Made by a program: the position numbers and the translations under genes. Below the pieces are notes generated by a model. The model searched no databases, had not been told where the DNA came from, and saw nothing but the letters and a program-made list of their open reading frames with translations. A stretch of 64,000 nucleotides of DNA from CAIYRG01 sp963747255 (GTDB taxonomy: Bacteria; Pseudomonadota; Alphaproteobacteria; Micropepsales; Micropepsaceae), in NCBI GenBank assembly GCA_963747255.1, contig CAVVEG010000006.1:1-64000 (forward strand), in the 5' to 3' direction. Positions 34,050-43,156 of this stretch are shown here, piece after piece. Positions within the stretch are counted from its first letter, which is position 1. Each line of letters begins with the position of its first letter.

Positions 34050-36848
34050 ATGGCGGCGATGCGAACTGGCGCTGGGCTGGTTGCATTTGTGTGCGTTGCA
34101 TTTGCATCGGGCAGTCCTGCCACAGCCGCTGCCGGAAATGCTTCCCCTGCGCAACTTTCGCAAGTGGAGCGGCTGCTTGCCGATGCCGAAAGCGCCGAAA
34201 AGACCGGCAATCTCAATCTCGCACTCATCCAGCTGAAGAATGCCGCACTGTTGCAGCCGGAAAACGGCGAAATTCGCGCCCGTCTCGGCATGGTCCTGTT
34301 GCGCACCGGCCAGGCCGCCAACGCAGAGCGCGAATTACGGCAGGCGTACAAGGATTACGGCCCGCCCGAGCTGGTGGTGCCGGGTCTGTTGAACACGATG
34401 TTGCAGCGCAAGGAATTCAAGGAACTGTTGGCGGAATATCCGGATCCGCGCCCGGGCACCGAGGACAGGACAACACCGGATGTTCTCAGCGCGAGAGCCT
34501 TTGCGCTGCAAATGTCGGGGCAACCGAAGGATGCGCGCGCGGCCATGGACCATTCGCTCGCACTGCGCCACGACGCCGCCGGACTGGTTGCGAGCGCCAG
34601 ACTGGCGCAGCAACAGAATGATTCCGCCCTCGCCGCCAGCCAGGCAGACGAGGCCGTCAGGCTTTCGCCGTCCAACGAAGCCGCCTGGACAATGAAAATT
34701 TCTCTCGCCGGCGCGGGCGGAGACCTCGGGAAGGCACTCGCAGGCGCCGACGACTTCCTGCACGAGATGCCGCACAGCGCGCTTGCCCAGGTGATGCGGA
34801 TCGAGATTCTGGTTGCGTTGAAGGAGGATGCGAAAGCGAAGGCGGCGGTTGCATCGCTGCTGACCGAACAGCCGAAGTCCTTATACGGACAGTATTTCAA
34901 TGCTGTCCTGATGATGCGCGCGAAGGACAATGCCGGCGCGTGGCGCCTGGCGCAGAGCCTTCCGCCGGGGTTCGTTCAGTCGCGCGCGGCAATTGCCAGG
35001 ACGGTTGCTGCGATGGCGCAGGCGAGCGGGAACGCCGAGTCTGCGGGCGCAATACTGACCCAGCTTGTCGCGACGCAACCGGAAGACCGACTCGCCCGGT
35101 TGCAGCTCGCAACACTTCGCCTGAGCCAGAAGTCGCCGCAGGAGGCATTAAATCTTCTCGAGCCTCTGAAGACATCGAATGATCCGTCTGCACAAGCCGT
35201 GCTCGCGCAAGCCTATCTGGCGCTTGGACGGTTTGACGAGGCAATGTCCGCGCTCGAAACGGCGAACAAAGCGCCACGGGCAAATCCTCTGCTGGAGCGG
35301 GAACTCGCATTGTTGCAACTCCGGGCCGGTGAAGGCGACCGCGCGGTCGAGGAACTCCGGGAATCCGTGCAGCGCGATCCGGATAACCTGCAGCTTTCGG
35401 CGGCGTTGATCGGCGCATTGCTGGTGCAGAAGAAATCCGACGAGGCTCTGGCTACGGCCGACCGCATGGCGCAGCGAGCGCCGGCAAGCCCCCTGCCGGC
35501 TTTTTACCGCGGGCAAATTCTGACGGTGCGCGGCGATATCCACGGAGCGGCGGCGGAATACGGCAAGTCGCTTGCCAAAGACCCGAAGTTCCTGCCAGCC
35601 CTGTTTTATCGGGCCAATGCATCCGCGGGCATTGGTGAATTCGAAAGCGCAAAAACGGATTTGCAAGTGATCATCGGCCAGCAGCCAGCGAACTGGGCTG
35701 CCTGGTCGAAGCTGATTCAGATTGCGGTTCATATTGGGCGGGATCAGGACGCGCTCTCGCTGTTTGACCAGGCGATCAAGGCAGGACCCCAGAACCCGGC
35801 ACCCCGCCTCGCTTTGGCCAATTACCTCATGACGCGCGGTAAATTCCCCGAAGCGCAATCAGCCGTCGCGGGGCTTCTCCAGATTGCAGCCGACAATCCT
35901 GATGCTCTCGCACTGGAGGGGCAGATCCAATTGCAACGTGGGCAGACGTCAGATGCCGTGGCAACATTTCGCAGGCTGGCGGCCGGCAAGACATCGTCGC
36001 CCGCCGCGTATGATCTGCTTGCCCGCGCGTTGTATGCGGCGAAAGATTTGCGTGGCGCCGAGGACACGGCGACAAAAGCGACAGAACTCGCTCCTGCTTC
36101 GCCCGAGGCGCGCCGGGTTCTGGTGGACCTGCAGATCGCCGGCGGAAAAGGGGAAACGGCACTTGCGTCTGCGCAGACATTCGCGACCGCAAATCCCGGT
36201 CCGGATGCAGACCTTATGCTGTCCTACACGCTGCTGCGCCTGAAGCGCGGCAATGAAGCGGAAGCCCTGCTCAAAAGAACTCTTGCGGCGAAACCTGACG
36301 CGCGCATTGCGGTGGCGTTAAGCGATCTCTATCAGTCGGCCGGAAAGACTGCCGACGCAAAAGCCGTTCTCGCGGACTGGATCAAAAGAAATCCCGATGA
36401 CGGCGATGTCCGCAGCCGCTATGCAGGCCTGACCATGGCTTCCGGCGATGCGGCCGGCGCACGCGCAGCTTACGAAGAGCTTCTCAAGCTGCGCCCCGAC
36501 GATCCGGTTGCATTGAACAATCTTGCGACGCTTCTGCAGAAAACCGACCCGACGCGTGCTCTTGCGCTGGCGTCCACTGCGGCAAAAATTGCGCCGCAAT
36601 CCGCGGAAATCGCCGACACCCTTGGCTGGATAAAATATCAGCACGGGGACAATCAGGGCGCTTTTCCGGCCCTGCAGCATGCACACGATCTGGAAACCGG
36701 CAACCCGGCGATTTCATACCATTACGCCGTTGCCCTCAGGGCCAACGGCAAGCCGGTGGAAGCCAAGAATTTGCTGCAAACCACGTTGGCCAAGAATCCA
36801 AATTTTGACGGTCTTGCGGAAGCAAAGGAAGCGCTCGCCCACTGGTAA
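34050..36848 (+). CDS. prsT: TPR-repeat protein of the PEP-CTERM system (PrsT-like)
   Basis: About 932 residues of tetratricopeptide repeats (over twenty units such as AEKTGNLNLALIQLKNAALLQPENGEIRARLG) after a signal peptide (GAGLVAFVCVAFASG, cleavage near PATAAAG). Its length and repeat layout match the PrsT family that accompanies exosortase/PEP-CTERM surface-protein and exopolysaccharide loci, where it likely scaffolds assembly in the periplasm or outer membrane. The start is not certain: ATG 34050 and 34059 are both just before the signal, and the frame opens with a TTG at 33969 inside a hairpin. A PEP-CTERM gene lies upstream on the other strand; no exosortase is in view. Confidence 0.8.
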   Translation: MAAMRTGAGLVAFVCVAFASGSPATAAAGNASPAQLSQVERLLADAESAEKTGNLNLALIQLKNAALLQPENGEIRARLGMVLLRTGQAANAERELRQAYKDYGPPELVVPGLLNTMLQRKEFKELLAEYPDPRPGTEDRTTPDVLSARAFALQMSGQPKDARAAMDHSLALRHDAAGLVASARLAQQQNDSALAASQADEAVRLSPSNEAAWTMKISLAGAGGDLGKALAGADDFLHEMPHSALAQVMRIEILVALKEDAKAKAAVASLLTEQPKSLYGQYFNAVLMMRAKDNAGAWRLAQSLPPGFVQSRAAIARTVAAMAQASGNAESAGAILTQLVATQPEDRLARLQLATLRLSQKSPQEALNLLEPLKTSNDPSAQAVLAQAYLALGRFDEAMSALETANKAPRANPLLERELALLQLRAGEGDRAVEELRESVQRDPDNLQLSAALIGALLVQKKSDEALATADRMAQRAPASPLPAFYRGQILTVRGDIHGAAAEYGKSLAKDPKFLPALFYRANASAGIGEFESAKTDLQVIIGQQPANWAAWSKLIQIAVHIGRDQDALSLFDQAIKAGPQNPAPRLALANYLMTRGKFPEAQSAVAGLLQIAADNPDALALEGQIQLQRGQTSDAVATFRRLAAGKTSSPAAYDLLARALYAAKDLRGAEDTATKATELAPASPEARRVLVDLQIAGGKGETALASAQTFATANPGPDADLMLSYTLLRLKRGNEAEALLKRTLAAKPDARIAVALSDLYQSAGKTADAKAVLADWIKRNPDDGDVRSRYAGLTMASGDAAGARAAYEELLKLRPDDPVALNNLATLLQKTDPTRALALASTAAKIAPQSAEIADTLGWIKYQHGDNQGAFPALQHAHDLETGNPAISYHYAVALRANGKPVEAKNLLQTTLAKNPNFDGLAEAKEALAHW

Positions 36849-36935
36849 AGTGCCCCTGGGGGGCGGGACGGTTCGGGCGTAACGATCCCCACTCTTTGCT
36901 GCGCCAGTGCGCGCTTGCTTTCGCAGGTGCTGCGG

Positions 36936-37880
36936 TCAGCGGCCGGCGCGAAGAGTGTCGGGTTTGAACGAACGGGCTGTTTCCCGGATACCGTCAGGAT
37001 ATGAGGTACCGGCAAAGCCAAAAGCCGCTGCAAATTTTCCCGAATCGAAGATATAGGGGAATTCATTCTGGTAGAGCATTTCCCGGGATTCGGCGACCAT
37101 CGGGTTGAAGAGCCCGGCGAGCCAGATCATGGATTTCCCGAGAACGCGATAATTTGGCGCGATACCAAATTCCCTCGCGGCCATGGCGATGAACTCTTTT
37201 CCCGACGGCGGGTTGTGCGCGGTGGGAAGGTGCCATGTCTGATTCCAGGCCGTTGCGCTTTCGGACAGGTCGAGCAGTGCCTGCGCGGCATCCGGCGTGT
37301 AGGTGTAGGAGTGCGGAACGGAATCATTCACGAGCCATGAAGCTTTCCGGTTTCTGGAGAGTGGTTCGAAGACAAGCAGATTGGGAACGCCATTCCGCGT
37401 CACCGGTCCATAGAAGTCCGCCGAACGCGCGATCATCGCAGTCAGTTCTCCGGAGCGCCAGGCATCCATCACGGTTGTTGCGATCTTCGCGCGAATTTCG
37501 CCTTTCCTGCTGCAGGGGTTGAATGCCGTGTTCTCCGTCATCGGACCATTCACTTTGCCGTACATGTAAACATTGTCGAAAAACACCAGCCTGGCACCTG
37601 CACGTTTGCAGGCCTCGATTGCATTGGCGATCACGCGCGGCCACATCTCCTGCCAGATCCGGGTATCGTATTTGAGACCAACCAGAAGATAGACAATGCT
37701 GGAGCCGGCCACGGCCTGGATCGTCTGATCCCTGTCCGTGACATCAGCGGCAACGCTCTGCACAGCACCCGAAGACCGCTTTGGATTCCGGCTGACCAGA
37801 CGGACGGATTCGCTTTTCAGCGCCAGACGCCCGGCGAGCTCGTCACCGATGGCGCCTCCAGCGCCAAGAATGGTTACCAT
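36936..37880 (-). CDS. NAD(P)-dependent epimerase/dehydratase-like protein (extended SDR)
   Basis: A 314-residue Rossmann protein. It opens with MVTILGAGGAIGDELA, the NAD(P) glycine motif, and follows with VAADVTDRDQT and FFDNVYMYGKVNG, in which the tyrosine of the YxxxK-type motif is replaced by a MYGKV pattern. It resembles NAD-dependent epimerase and isoflavone-reductase-like enzymes. No sugar or polyketide genes are adjacent, so the substrate is unknown. A rhomboid gene lies 24 bases downstream on the same strand, and they could be one transcript with HdeD. Confidence 0.75.
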   Translation of the reverse strand: MVTILGAGGAIGDELAGRLALKSESVRLVSRNPKRSSGAVQSVAADVTDRDQTIQAVAGSSIVYLLVGLKYDTRIWQEMWPRVIANAIEACKRAGARLVFFDNVYMYGKVNGPMTENTAFNPCSRKGEIRAKIATTVMDAWRSGELTAMIARSADFYGPVTRNGVPNLLVFEPLSRNRKASWLVNDSVPHSYTYTPDAAQALLDLSESATAWNQTWHLPTAHNPPSGKEFIAMAAREFGIAPNYRVLGKSMIWLAGLFNPMVAESREMLYQNEFPYIFDSGKFAAAFGFAGTSYPDGIRETARSFKPDTLRAGR

Positions 37881-37904
37881 CTGATGCAGCCTCTTTTACC
37901 AAAC

Positions 37905-38546
37905 TCATAAATAACGGGGGCCGCGGGCGGTAAGGAGTTTCCCCGCAACTGCGCCAAACAGCATTCCGCCGACATGGGCCATATAGGCCACACCTTGCGT
38001 GTGGTCCGAATCTGCGCCGAAACTGATCAGCTGAATGAGAAACCAGATCCCGATCAGAACGACCGCGGGGATGAGTGTGATACGGACAAAAATGCCGAAA
38101 AAAATCACCGTGCGGATGCGGTCGCGCGGATATGTCACCAGAAAAGCGCCCATCACGGCGGCAATGGCGCCGCTGGCCCCGAGAGCCGGAACCGTGGAGG
38201 CCGGATCGGTGGCAATCTGGGCAGCCCAGGCCGCAAGCCCGCCCGCCAGATAGAACAGGCCATATTTCACATGGCCGATGGCGTCTTCCATTTCCGGACC
38301 AAAGACCCAGAGAAAGACCATGTTGCCGATGATGTGAAGCCAACCGCCATGCATGAACATTGCAGTCAGCAGGGTGATCCAGTTGTGCCCGGCAGTGATT
38401 CCGGCCGGGGTTACGGACCATGCGGTGACGAATGAATCACCCTGCATGAGTTCGATGACGAAGACAAAGGCGTTCAGTGCAATGATCGCTATGGTGACCA
38501 CGGGGTAGGTCTGTGGCCGCCGGGAGACATCGCTTAAAGGGAACAT
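37905..38546 (-). CDS. Rhomboid family intramembrane serine protease
   Basis: A 213-residue, six-helix intramembrane protease. The nucleophile motif GASGAIAAVMGAF (GxSG) in helix four and the histidine in AHVGGMLFGAVAG in helix six are present, as are the helix-two FMHGGWLHIIGNMVFLWVFG residues. It cleaves membrane-spanning substrates near the periplasmic face. The start at 38546 is chosen because it matches the family's short N-terminus; an upstream extension to 38747 is an arginine-rich shadow. It precedes the epimerase gene by 24 bases. Confidence 0.88.
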   Translation of the reverse strand: MFPLSDVSRRPQTYPVVTIAIIALNAFVFVIELMQGDSFVTAWSVTPAGITAGHNWITLLTAMFMHGGWLHIIGNMVFLWVFGPEMEDAIGHVKYGLFYLAGGLAAWAAQIATDPASTVPALGASGAIAAVMGAFLVTYPRDRIRTVIFFGIFVRITLIPAVVLIGIWFLIQLISFGADSDHTQGVAYMAHVGGMLFGAVAGKLLTARGPRYL

Positions 38547-38557
38547 CGGCTTCCGCG

Positions 38558-39118
38558 TTATGCGGTGACGTGTGCAGCCGACGCGGGTTTCAGCGCACGC
38601 GAGAGGAAGATAAAGGCAAAACCGGTGCTGAGAAAATTTACGCCAAGCAGAATCCCGAGCGCGATCAGCGAAATTCCCGGCCAGCCGGCGACGATCACGA
38701 CGGACAGGATGGCGCTGGCAATGCCCGAGATCAGCATGCTGCCCCACACCGGAAGCGGCCGCACTTCGAACGCGAAGATGATCTCGTAAGCGCCCTGGAC
38801 CATGAAGAGCGCGCCGGCAACAAGGGTCAGAGCGGCCTCGCCGGCCACCGGATTAACCAGCATGTAAACGCCGCCCAGAACGGACAGGAGGGCGAGCAGA
38901 AGCGCGCCGAAGAAGGGACCGGTGCCGTGGATCGAAAAGGAACCGTACAAAGTGATCAGGCCGGAAACAAGGAATACCCAACCGACAAGAATCGTCGCCA
39001 CCAGCGTCGAGATCATGGGAAATATAATCGCGGCAAATCCCAGCAAGACCATCAGCAACCCGACCCAGAGCATGGTTGAGGAGGCGGCGCGCAGCCTTTC
39101 GTGAAATTGCGTGAACAT
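38558..39118 (-). CDS. HdeD-like membrane protein (DUF308)
   Basis: A 186-residue protein with six hydrophobic helices in three repeated pairs, typical of the HdeD/DUF308 family linked to acid resistance in enterics. ATG 39118 follows a GGGAGAAAG ribosome site; a frame extending to 39169 is unsupported. The rhomboid gene begins 11 bases after its stop on the same strand, so HdeD is the first gene of a likely three-gene operon. No HdeA/B is seen, so the family name says little about the role. Confidence 0.8.
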   Translation of the reverse strand: MFTQFHERLRAASSTMLWVGLLMVLLGFAAIIFPMISTLVATILVGWVFLVSGLITLYGSFSIHGTGPFFGALLLALLSVLGGVYMLVNPVAGEAALTLVAGALFMVQGAYEIIFAFEVRPLPVWGSMLISGIASAILSVVIVAGWPGISLIALGILLGVNFLSTGFAFIFLSRALKPASAAHVTA

Positions 39119-39310
39119 TGCTTTCTCTCCCAATATTGGAATGATGTTTCCGATTGATAGAAGACGCAACTGTCAACACTTCGCCTGTTTTCAAAATCCG
39201 CTGCAATGTTTTGCCGAACAAATACGCAATCCTTCGACGGACAAAGGAGAACGTAGCACAAAACTGCTGGTGCTTGTTCCGGAGCTGGAACGCGCAACGC
39301 GGAAAAGCGG

Positions 39311-40186
39311 TCAAGTGGAAAGGCGTTCGAAGTAGCGGAAGATTTCCGTGTAGTCTGAATCGGCGCCGAGTTCGCGTTCGGCCGCCTGCCAGATCGCGCG
39401 CACCGCTTCACCCACCGGCATCGGCACATCCAGCGCGCGTGCTTCTTCGAGACAGAGGCGCACATCCTTGTTCATCAGACCGGTGGCGAAACCATGGGCG
39501 AAGCGGCGGGTGAGAATTGCCTGCGGGAATTTTGTTTCGGTGGCAGAATTGCGTCCCGTGCCGGCATTGATCACTTCGACCATCAGTTTCGGATCGAGCC
39601 CCGCTTTGATGCCCATCACTATGGCTTCCGAAGCGATGGCGAGCGAGGTCGCCGAGAGCAGGTTGTTGGCGAGCTTCATCACCTGCGCCATGCCGGGAGT
39701 ATCGCCGATGACGAATACGCGTCCGAAAACAGCGAGCAGCGGTTTCACGCGATCGAGCGCGGCGGGTGCGCCGGATGCCATGACCGCGAGCGTGCCCCGC
39801 ATCGCGCCCGCGACGCCGCCGGAAATGGGGGCGTCCACCATGGCGATGTTCGCCCGCGCGAGCGCTTCGGCCACGACGATCGTGGTTGGCCGGCCCGTGG
39901 TGGAGAGGTCAACGAGGATCCGGGCACGGCTTCCCCCGATCACGCCGTCATCACCGATGGCTTCGCCCTTCACATCCTGCGGCTCGGGCAGGCTGAAGAA
40001 GACAATGTCCGCGGCATCAGCGACGGCGCGCGAGGAGCGGGCTTTTGCCGCGCCGCGCGCGATCAGTGGAGCGACTGCCTCGTCGCGGATGTCATAGACG
40101 GTGAGGGCATGGCCGGCATCGAGCAGGCGGTTTGCCATGGGGCCGCCCATTTTGCCGGTGCCGACAAAGCCCAGCGTATCAGGCAT
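39311..40186 (-). CDS. 3-hydroxyisobutyrate dehydrogenase-family NAD(P) oxidoreductase
   Basis: A 291-residue beta-hydroxyacid dehydrogenase. It begins with LGFVGTGKMGGPMANRLLDAG (NAD(P) motif), then VDLSTTGRPTT, the substrate-binding DAPISGGVAGAMRGTL, and the catalytic lysine in VMKLANNLLSATSLA. Substrates in the family include 3-hydroxyisobutyrate, tartronate semialdehyde, glyoxylate and 2-hydroxymethylglutarate, and cannot be separated here. It is alone; upstream lie a 14-base tandem repeat and a palindrome. Confidence 0.88.
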   Translation of the reverse strand: MPDTLGFVGTGKMGGPMANRLLDAGHALTVYDIRDEAVAPLIARGAAKARSSRAVADAADIVFFSLPEPQDVKGEAIGDDGVIGGSRARILVDLSTTGRPTTIVVAEALARANIAMVDAPISGGVAGAMRGTLAVMASGAPAALDRVKPLLAVFGRVFVIGDTPGMAQVMKLANNLLSATSLAIASEAIVMGIKAGLDPKLMVEVINAGTGRNSATETKFPQAILTRRFAHGFATGLMNKDVRLCLEEARALDVPMPVGEAVRAIWQAAERELGADSDYTEIFRYFERLST

Positions 40187-40222
40187 GAATCACCTCTCAT
40201 GCTTGCAGCCGGAGCGCCAGAT

Positions 40223-40263
40223 GGTCCGTTCCGGCTGGTCCGTTCCGGCTGGTCCGTTCCGGC
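40223..40263. repeat. 14-base tandem repeat, about three copies
   Basis: The unit GGTCCGTTCCGGCT is repeated at 40223-40236, 40237-40250 and partly 40251-40263, 37 bases upstream of the hydroxyacid dehydrogenase start. It lies in the leader region of that gene and could change its expression if copy number varies. Confidence 0.85.
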
Positions 40264-40353
40264 CCGATCACAAGCAAGCCGTTCAGATGCGGTAACGGGC
40301 CCCGAGCAACGGCGATTCACTGGCCCGGCGATCCGCGCTTGACGGGCGGGCGG

Positions 40354-40402
40354 CTTGGCCGGGTCAAGTCCGGCCACAAGCAGGGCCGCCCATGGTGAGA
40401 AT
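40354..40402. repeat. Palindromic intergenic repeat (GCCGGG type)
   Basis: GGCCGGGTCAAGTCCGGCC near 40356-40374 is a short hairpin, followed by CACAAGCAGGGCCGCCCATGG. The same words CAAG..GCCCGG.. occur at 54240-54300. It lies just downstream of the minus-strand gene that ends at 40411. Confidence 0.5.
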
Positions 40403-40410
40403 GGGCATGA

Positions 40411-41085
40411 TCACGGGCGCGTGCGCGTGTTGAGGCAAACGTTTTCGACGATCTTGATATCGTCCCGGCGCGCATATTGATGCGTCAGCGTAAAAGGTTT
40501 TTTGAAAAATTTGGGATCGTCGATCGTGACCTGATCCTGCAGCATCCTGCCGTCATCGAGCAACTGCATGCGTTCGCTGACATGCAGCGCATCGGAATGC
40601 GGCAGACCGCGCATGTCGAGAAAAGTCGTGGGGACGAAATTCACGGTGTCGATCGCGAGCGTATCGCCGTCCCAATGGGCGATGGAGTCGCCCATATAAG
40701 TCGGCCAATAGCCTTTGCGGTGGTCGGCGCCGAAATAGATCAGCCGCGGCTGCGCAAATGCTTCCGAAACGACGCCGATCAGCGTTGTCCCCTGCATCAC
40801 CGCAAAGGGCAGCGGCCCGGGCGAGAGCATGCGCGGCACGCCCTGCGGCTCGCAGCGCAGCGCGGTGTCGATCTCCGGGTCGCTGGCCGCAATGCCGGCC
40901 TTGTTGCGATCGAAAGCCGCCTGCCCCGCGGGCGTGAGTTCGAATCCGTTGAAGCTTTGCGCGCCGGGACTGCGCTGCAGCCAGGTGCCGGAGAAATCGG
41001 GGTGCTGGTCAGCCGCGCTACGGACGGCGGATGGTCCGGCGATGAGCGCCGCGGCGAGCGCGATGAAGGCGATGTTTTTGGCCAT
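40411..41085 (-). CDS. Exported 'PDFSG' family protein, short form
   Basis: A 224-residue exported protein (signal MAKNIAFIALAAALIAG, cleavage near RSAAD). It starts HPDFSGTWLQR and has GDSIAHWDGDTLAIDTVNF and LPHSDALHVSERMQLLDDG, which are also found in the genes at 41595, 46157 and 60416. The four form one family in this window. Its role is unknown; relatives occur in long lists of exported proteins in Alphaproteobacteria. It is the third of a minus-strand run (41595, 41092, 40411), separated from its neighbour by 6 bases. Confidence 0.7.
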   Translation of the reverse strand: MAKNIAFIALAAALIAGPSAVRSAADQHPDFSGTWLQRSPGAQSFNGFELTPAGQAAFDRNKAGIAASDPEIDTALRCEPQGVPRMLSPGPLPFAVMQGTTLIGVVSEAFAQPRLIYFGADHRKGYWPTYMGDSIAHWDGDTLAIDTVNFVPTTFLDMRGLPHSDALHVSERMQLLDDGRMLQDQVTIDDPKFFKKPFTLTHQYARRDDIKIVENVCLNTRTRP

Positions 41086-41091
41086 GCGGTG

Positions 41092-41490
41092 TTACGGGCG
41101 GGCATTGCCGGAATTGAGCACGTGTCCGTCGGCGAGCGTGACCTTCATCAACTGTCCGCCAAAGGTACCGTCGCGCATGGGGTGCAGTTGCACGGTGACC
41201 TTATCGCCCGGTTTGAGCGAATCGGCGGTCCAGCCATCGCGGTAGAGAAGACCGACGGCGAGCGATTCGAGGCCCCAGGTTTGCGGCTGTCCCCTGTCAT
41301 CGGTGACCACAATGTCGAGCCAGACATGCGGATTGGCCCAGGTGAATTGCTTGACCACGCCCTGCACCGTGACCTGCTTTGAAGTGTCGAACATCGCGAA
41401 GGAATGATGCGCCGATGCGGCGCCGGCTGCGAACAGTGGCGCAAGCGATGCGGCCGTGCAAAGCGCGCGAAGCCGGCCGATTTTGGGCAT
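41092..41490 (-). CDS. Exported DUF6152-like protein
   Basis: A 132-residue exported protein (signal MPKIGRLRALCTAASLAPLFA, cleavage after ASAHH). The mature part starts HHSFAMFDTSKQVTVQGVVKQF and contains WANPHVWLDI, the mark of the DUF6152 family. It has a beta-rich, OB-fold-like look. It lies between two 'PDFSG' proteins with very short gaps, which suggests a shared complex or pathway. The start at 41490 is chosen at the signal peptide; the longer frame to 41724 is rejected. Confidence 0.75.
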   Translation of the reverse strand: MPKIGRLRALCTAASLAPLFAAGAASAHHSFAMFDTSKQVTVQGVVKQFTWANPHVWLDIVVTDDRGQPQTWGLESLAVGLLYRDGWTADSLKPGDKVTVQLHPMRDGTFGGQLMKVTLADGHVLNSGNARP

Positions 41491-41594
41491 TGGTTTCTCC
41501 CCGGAAGTTCCGGGAGCGGTTATAGCGCAAATCGCCGGCGCGCGAAGGGGAACCGTGGCCGGTTCAGCGAACTGAAGTTGTCGAAAAGCCCTGG

Positions 41595-42548
41595 TCAGAA
41601 ATCCGCGGTTGACGCGGAGGGAATCGCGGTCTTGCGGCCGGCATAATATTCGTTGGGATTTTCGGCGCAGATTTGCTCCTGCCACGGACCTTTCAGCCGG
41701 CGATAGGTCACGACACCGGACCATGGCGCGGTGAACATTTTCGGGTCTTCCACCGTGAACTGAAGCTGCAGACCCGGGCCGTCATAGGCGCGGTCCACGA
41801 CCGCCGCGCCGCCGAGACCGGCGGCGCCATTGTCCTTCTGCTGACGTTCGGAGGCTTCGCGCGCAGATTTGCCGTCGATCAGGCGATAGCGCTCGATAAC
41901 GTGCAGAGCATCGCTGTGCGGCGTCCCGTAGCGGTCCACCAGGCCGAGCGGGCCGGTCCGGATGCCGACGGTGTCGATGACGAGCGTGTCACCTTCGTAA
42001 TGGGCGACCGAATCGCCTTTCCAGCTCGGGACCAGGTGACGCGGGTGTGTTGCGTTCAGCCGCGCATAGCGGACCTGATCGTCCTGGTTGTGGAGGATCG
42101 TGATCTGGTCTCTCTGCTGGAATATCTGCAGGCCGAGCTGCATGGCGAAAGTGAAAGGCGGCGGCCAGGAGGCGCACTGGTTTGAGGGATCGGGAAACGG
42201 CTTGCCCGTGAGCGAAATGGCGCCGCGTTCCCGCAGCGCTTCGGCGGCTTCGGGCTTCAGGATGGGATTGCGGTAGTCGCCGACGAGCGCGTCGTTGTCC
42301 TGGGTGCCGTCCGGCATGCGTCTGAGATTTGTGACCGGCCGGGGCTGGTAAGGCGCGGGCTCGAAATCGAAGGCGTTGCGGCCCCAGAGGCCGGAAAAAT
42401 CGGGCGGCTTTTCCGCGGCAGGCAGTTGCGCGGGCGCAAGCGCGAGGAAGAACACGGCCGCAAGGCCTGCGACCGATCGACGTGTGGCGTCGCGCCGACG
42501 CGCTTCCACAAGCGGATAATCGCCGCGCTCAGAGATGCGCGGGTTCAT
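41595..42548 (-). CDS. Exported 'PDFSG' family protein, long form
   Basis: About 317 residues. A signal-like stretch (RRSVAGLAAVFFLALAPAQ) precedes KPPDFSGLWGR, and the body shares GDSVAHYEGDTLVIDTVGI, YGTPHSDALHVIERYRLIDG and the C-terminal CAENPNEYYAGRKTAIP with the copies at 46157 and 60416. The start is uncertain: ATG 42548, or a GTG at 42506, closer to the signal. At ATG 42548 it would overlap the small gene at 42529 by 20 bases. First gene of the run that includes the DUF6152-like and short 'PDFSG' genes. Function unknown. Confidence 0.7.
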   Translation of the reverse strand: MNPRISERGDYPLVEARRRDATRRSVAGLAAVFFLALAPAQLPAAEKPPDFSGLWGRNAFDFEPAPYQPRPVTNLRRMPDGTQDNDALVGDYRNPILKPEAAEALRERGAISLTGKPFPDPSNQCASWPPPFTFAMQLGLQIFQQRDQITILHNQDDQVRYARLNATHPRHLVPSWKGDSVAHYEGDTLVIDTVGIRTGPLGLVDRYGTPHSDALHVIERYRLIDGKSAREASERQQKDNGAAGLGGAAVVDRAYDGPGLQLQFTVEDPKMFTAPWSGVVTYRRLKGPWQEQICAENPNEYYAGRKTAIPSASTADF

Positions 42549-42717
42549 CTTTGGGCGAAGTAACTGCCAGATGCCGGGCTTCGCGTTCCAGCGCCTCCCA
42601 GTCCGCAGCGATGTTGAGGAAGGCTTCGCGGTGTTCCGGGTCTTTGGCAGCCCGCAGGCGGGCCTTTGCCGCCTCCAGACGAAAGCATTCAACGCGCCGG
42701 TCTGTCCTCAAATCCAC
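42529..42717 (-). CDS. Tiny conserved helical protein
   Basis: A 62-residue protein of helical, charged composition (FRLEAAKARLRAAKDPEHREAFLN, then IAADWEALEREARHLA). The pattern E/C..A...A....DP..R...L.IA..WE.LA is shared with the two small genes at 42913 and 43157 and is common in short Alphaproteobacterial proteins of unknown role. It lies in front of the long 'PDFSG' gene, overlapping its candidate start. Confidence 0.6.
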   Translation of the reverse strand: MDLRTDRRVECFRLEAAKARLRAAKDPEHREAFLNIAADWEALEREARHLAVTSPKDEPAHL

Positions 42718-42912
42718 CCCCGCCTCCCCTCGCCCTGAGGCGAAAGATTAGCAGAACCCGCCCTGCCCCGCATTGGGCAAATTGGCCGGAAATTGCACTG
42801 GCGGAAGCGTGACCGTTTCACGAAAATCCGGTTCGATTCATCGGAATCTTGTGACAATTTTGGAACCAATTCCGCTTTGGGGGATTCTCCATACCGCCGA
42901 CCGGAGGGAATT

Positions 42913-43104
42913 ATGGAAGTATCGGAATTGCCTGAAGAAAGGGGCTGTACATATCGCCTGAGAGCCGAGGCGGCGAACAACTCGGCTGTCCGTGCACGAA
43001 ATGAAGCGGTTGCTGCCTCCTACAACCGGCTGGCAGAGATCTGGGAGAAACTCGCGGCAACTGTGGAACCTGCCGGGACGGCAAGACACAGCGACGCCGG
43101 ATAA
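42913..43104 (+). CDS. Tiny conserved helical protein
   Basis: A 63-residue protein starting MEVSELPEERGCTYRLRAEAA and ending with the helix SYNRLAEIWEKLAATVE. GGAGGG at 42903-42908 precedes ATG 42913. It matches the same helix-turn pattern (R..A..A.....R......Y..LA..WE.LA) as the genes at 42529 and 43157. The short cysteine-containing lead is not shared. Function unknown. Confidence 0.62.
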   Translation: MEVSELPEERGCTYRLRAEAANNSAVRARNEAVAASYNRLAEIWEKLAATVEPAGTARHSDAG

Positions 43105-43156
43105 GGCGCGGGCGGCGGGACGGACCGCCTGACGCGGAACAGGAATGTGAACCGCG

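Noticed and set aside
40223..40263. CRISPR array
   Set aside because: The three 14-base units are directly adjoining, without spacers.
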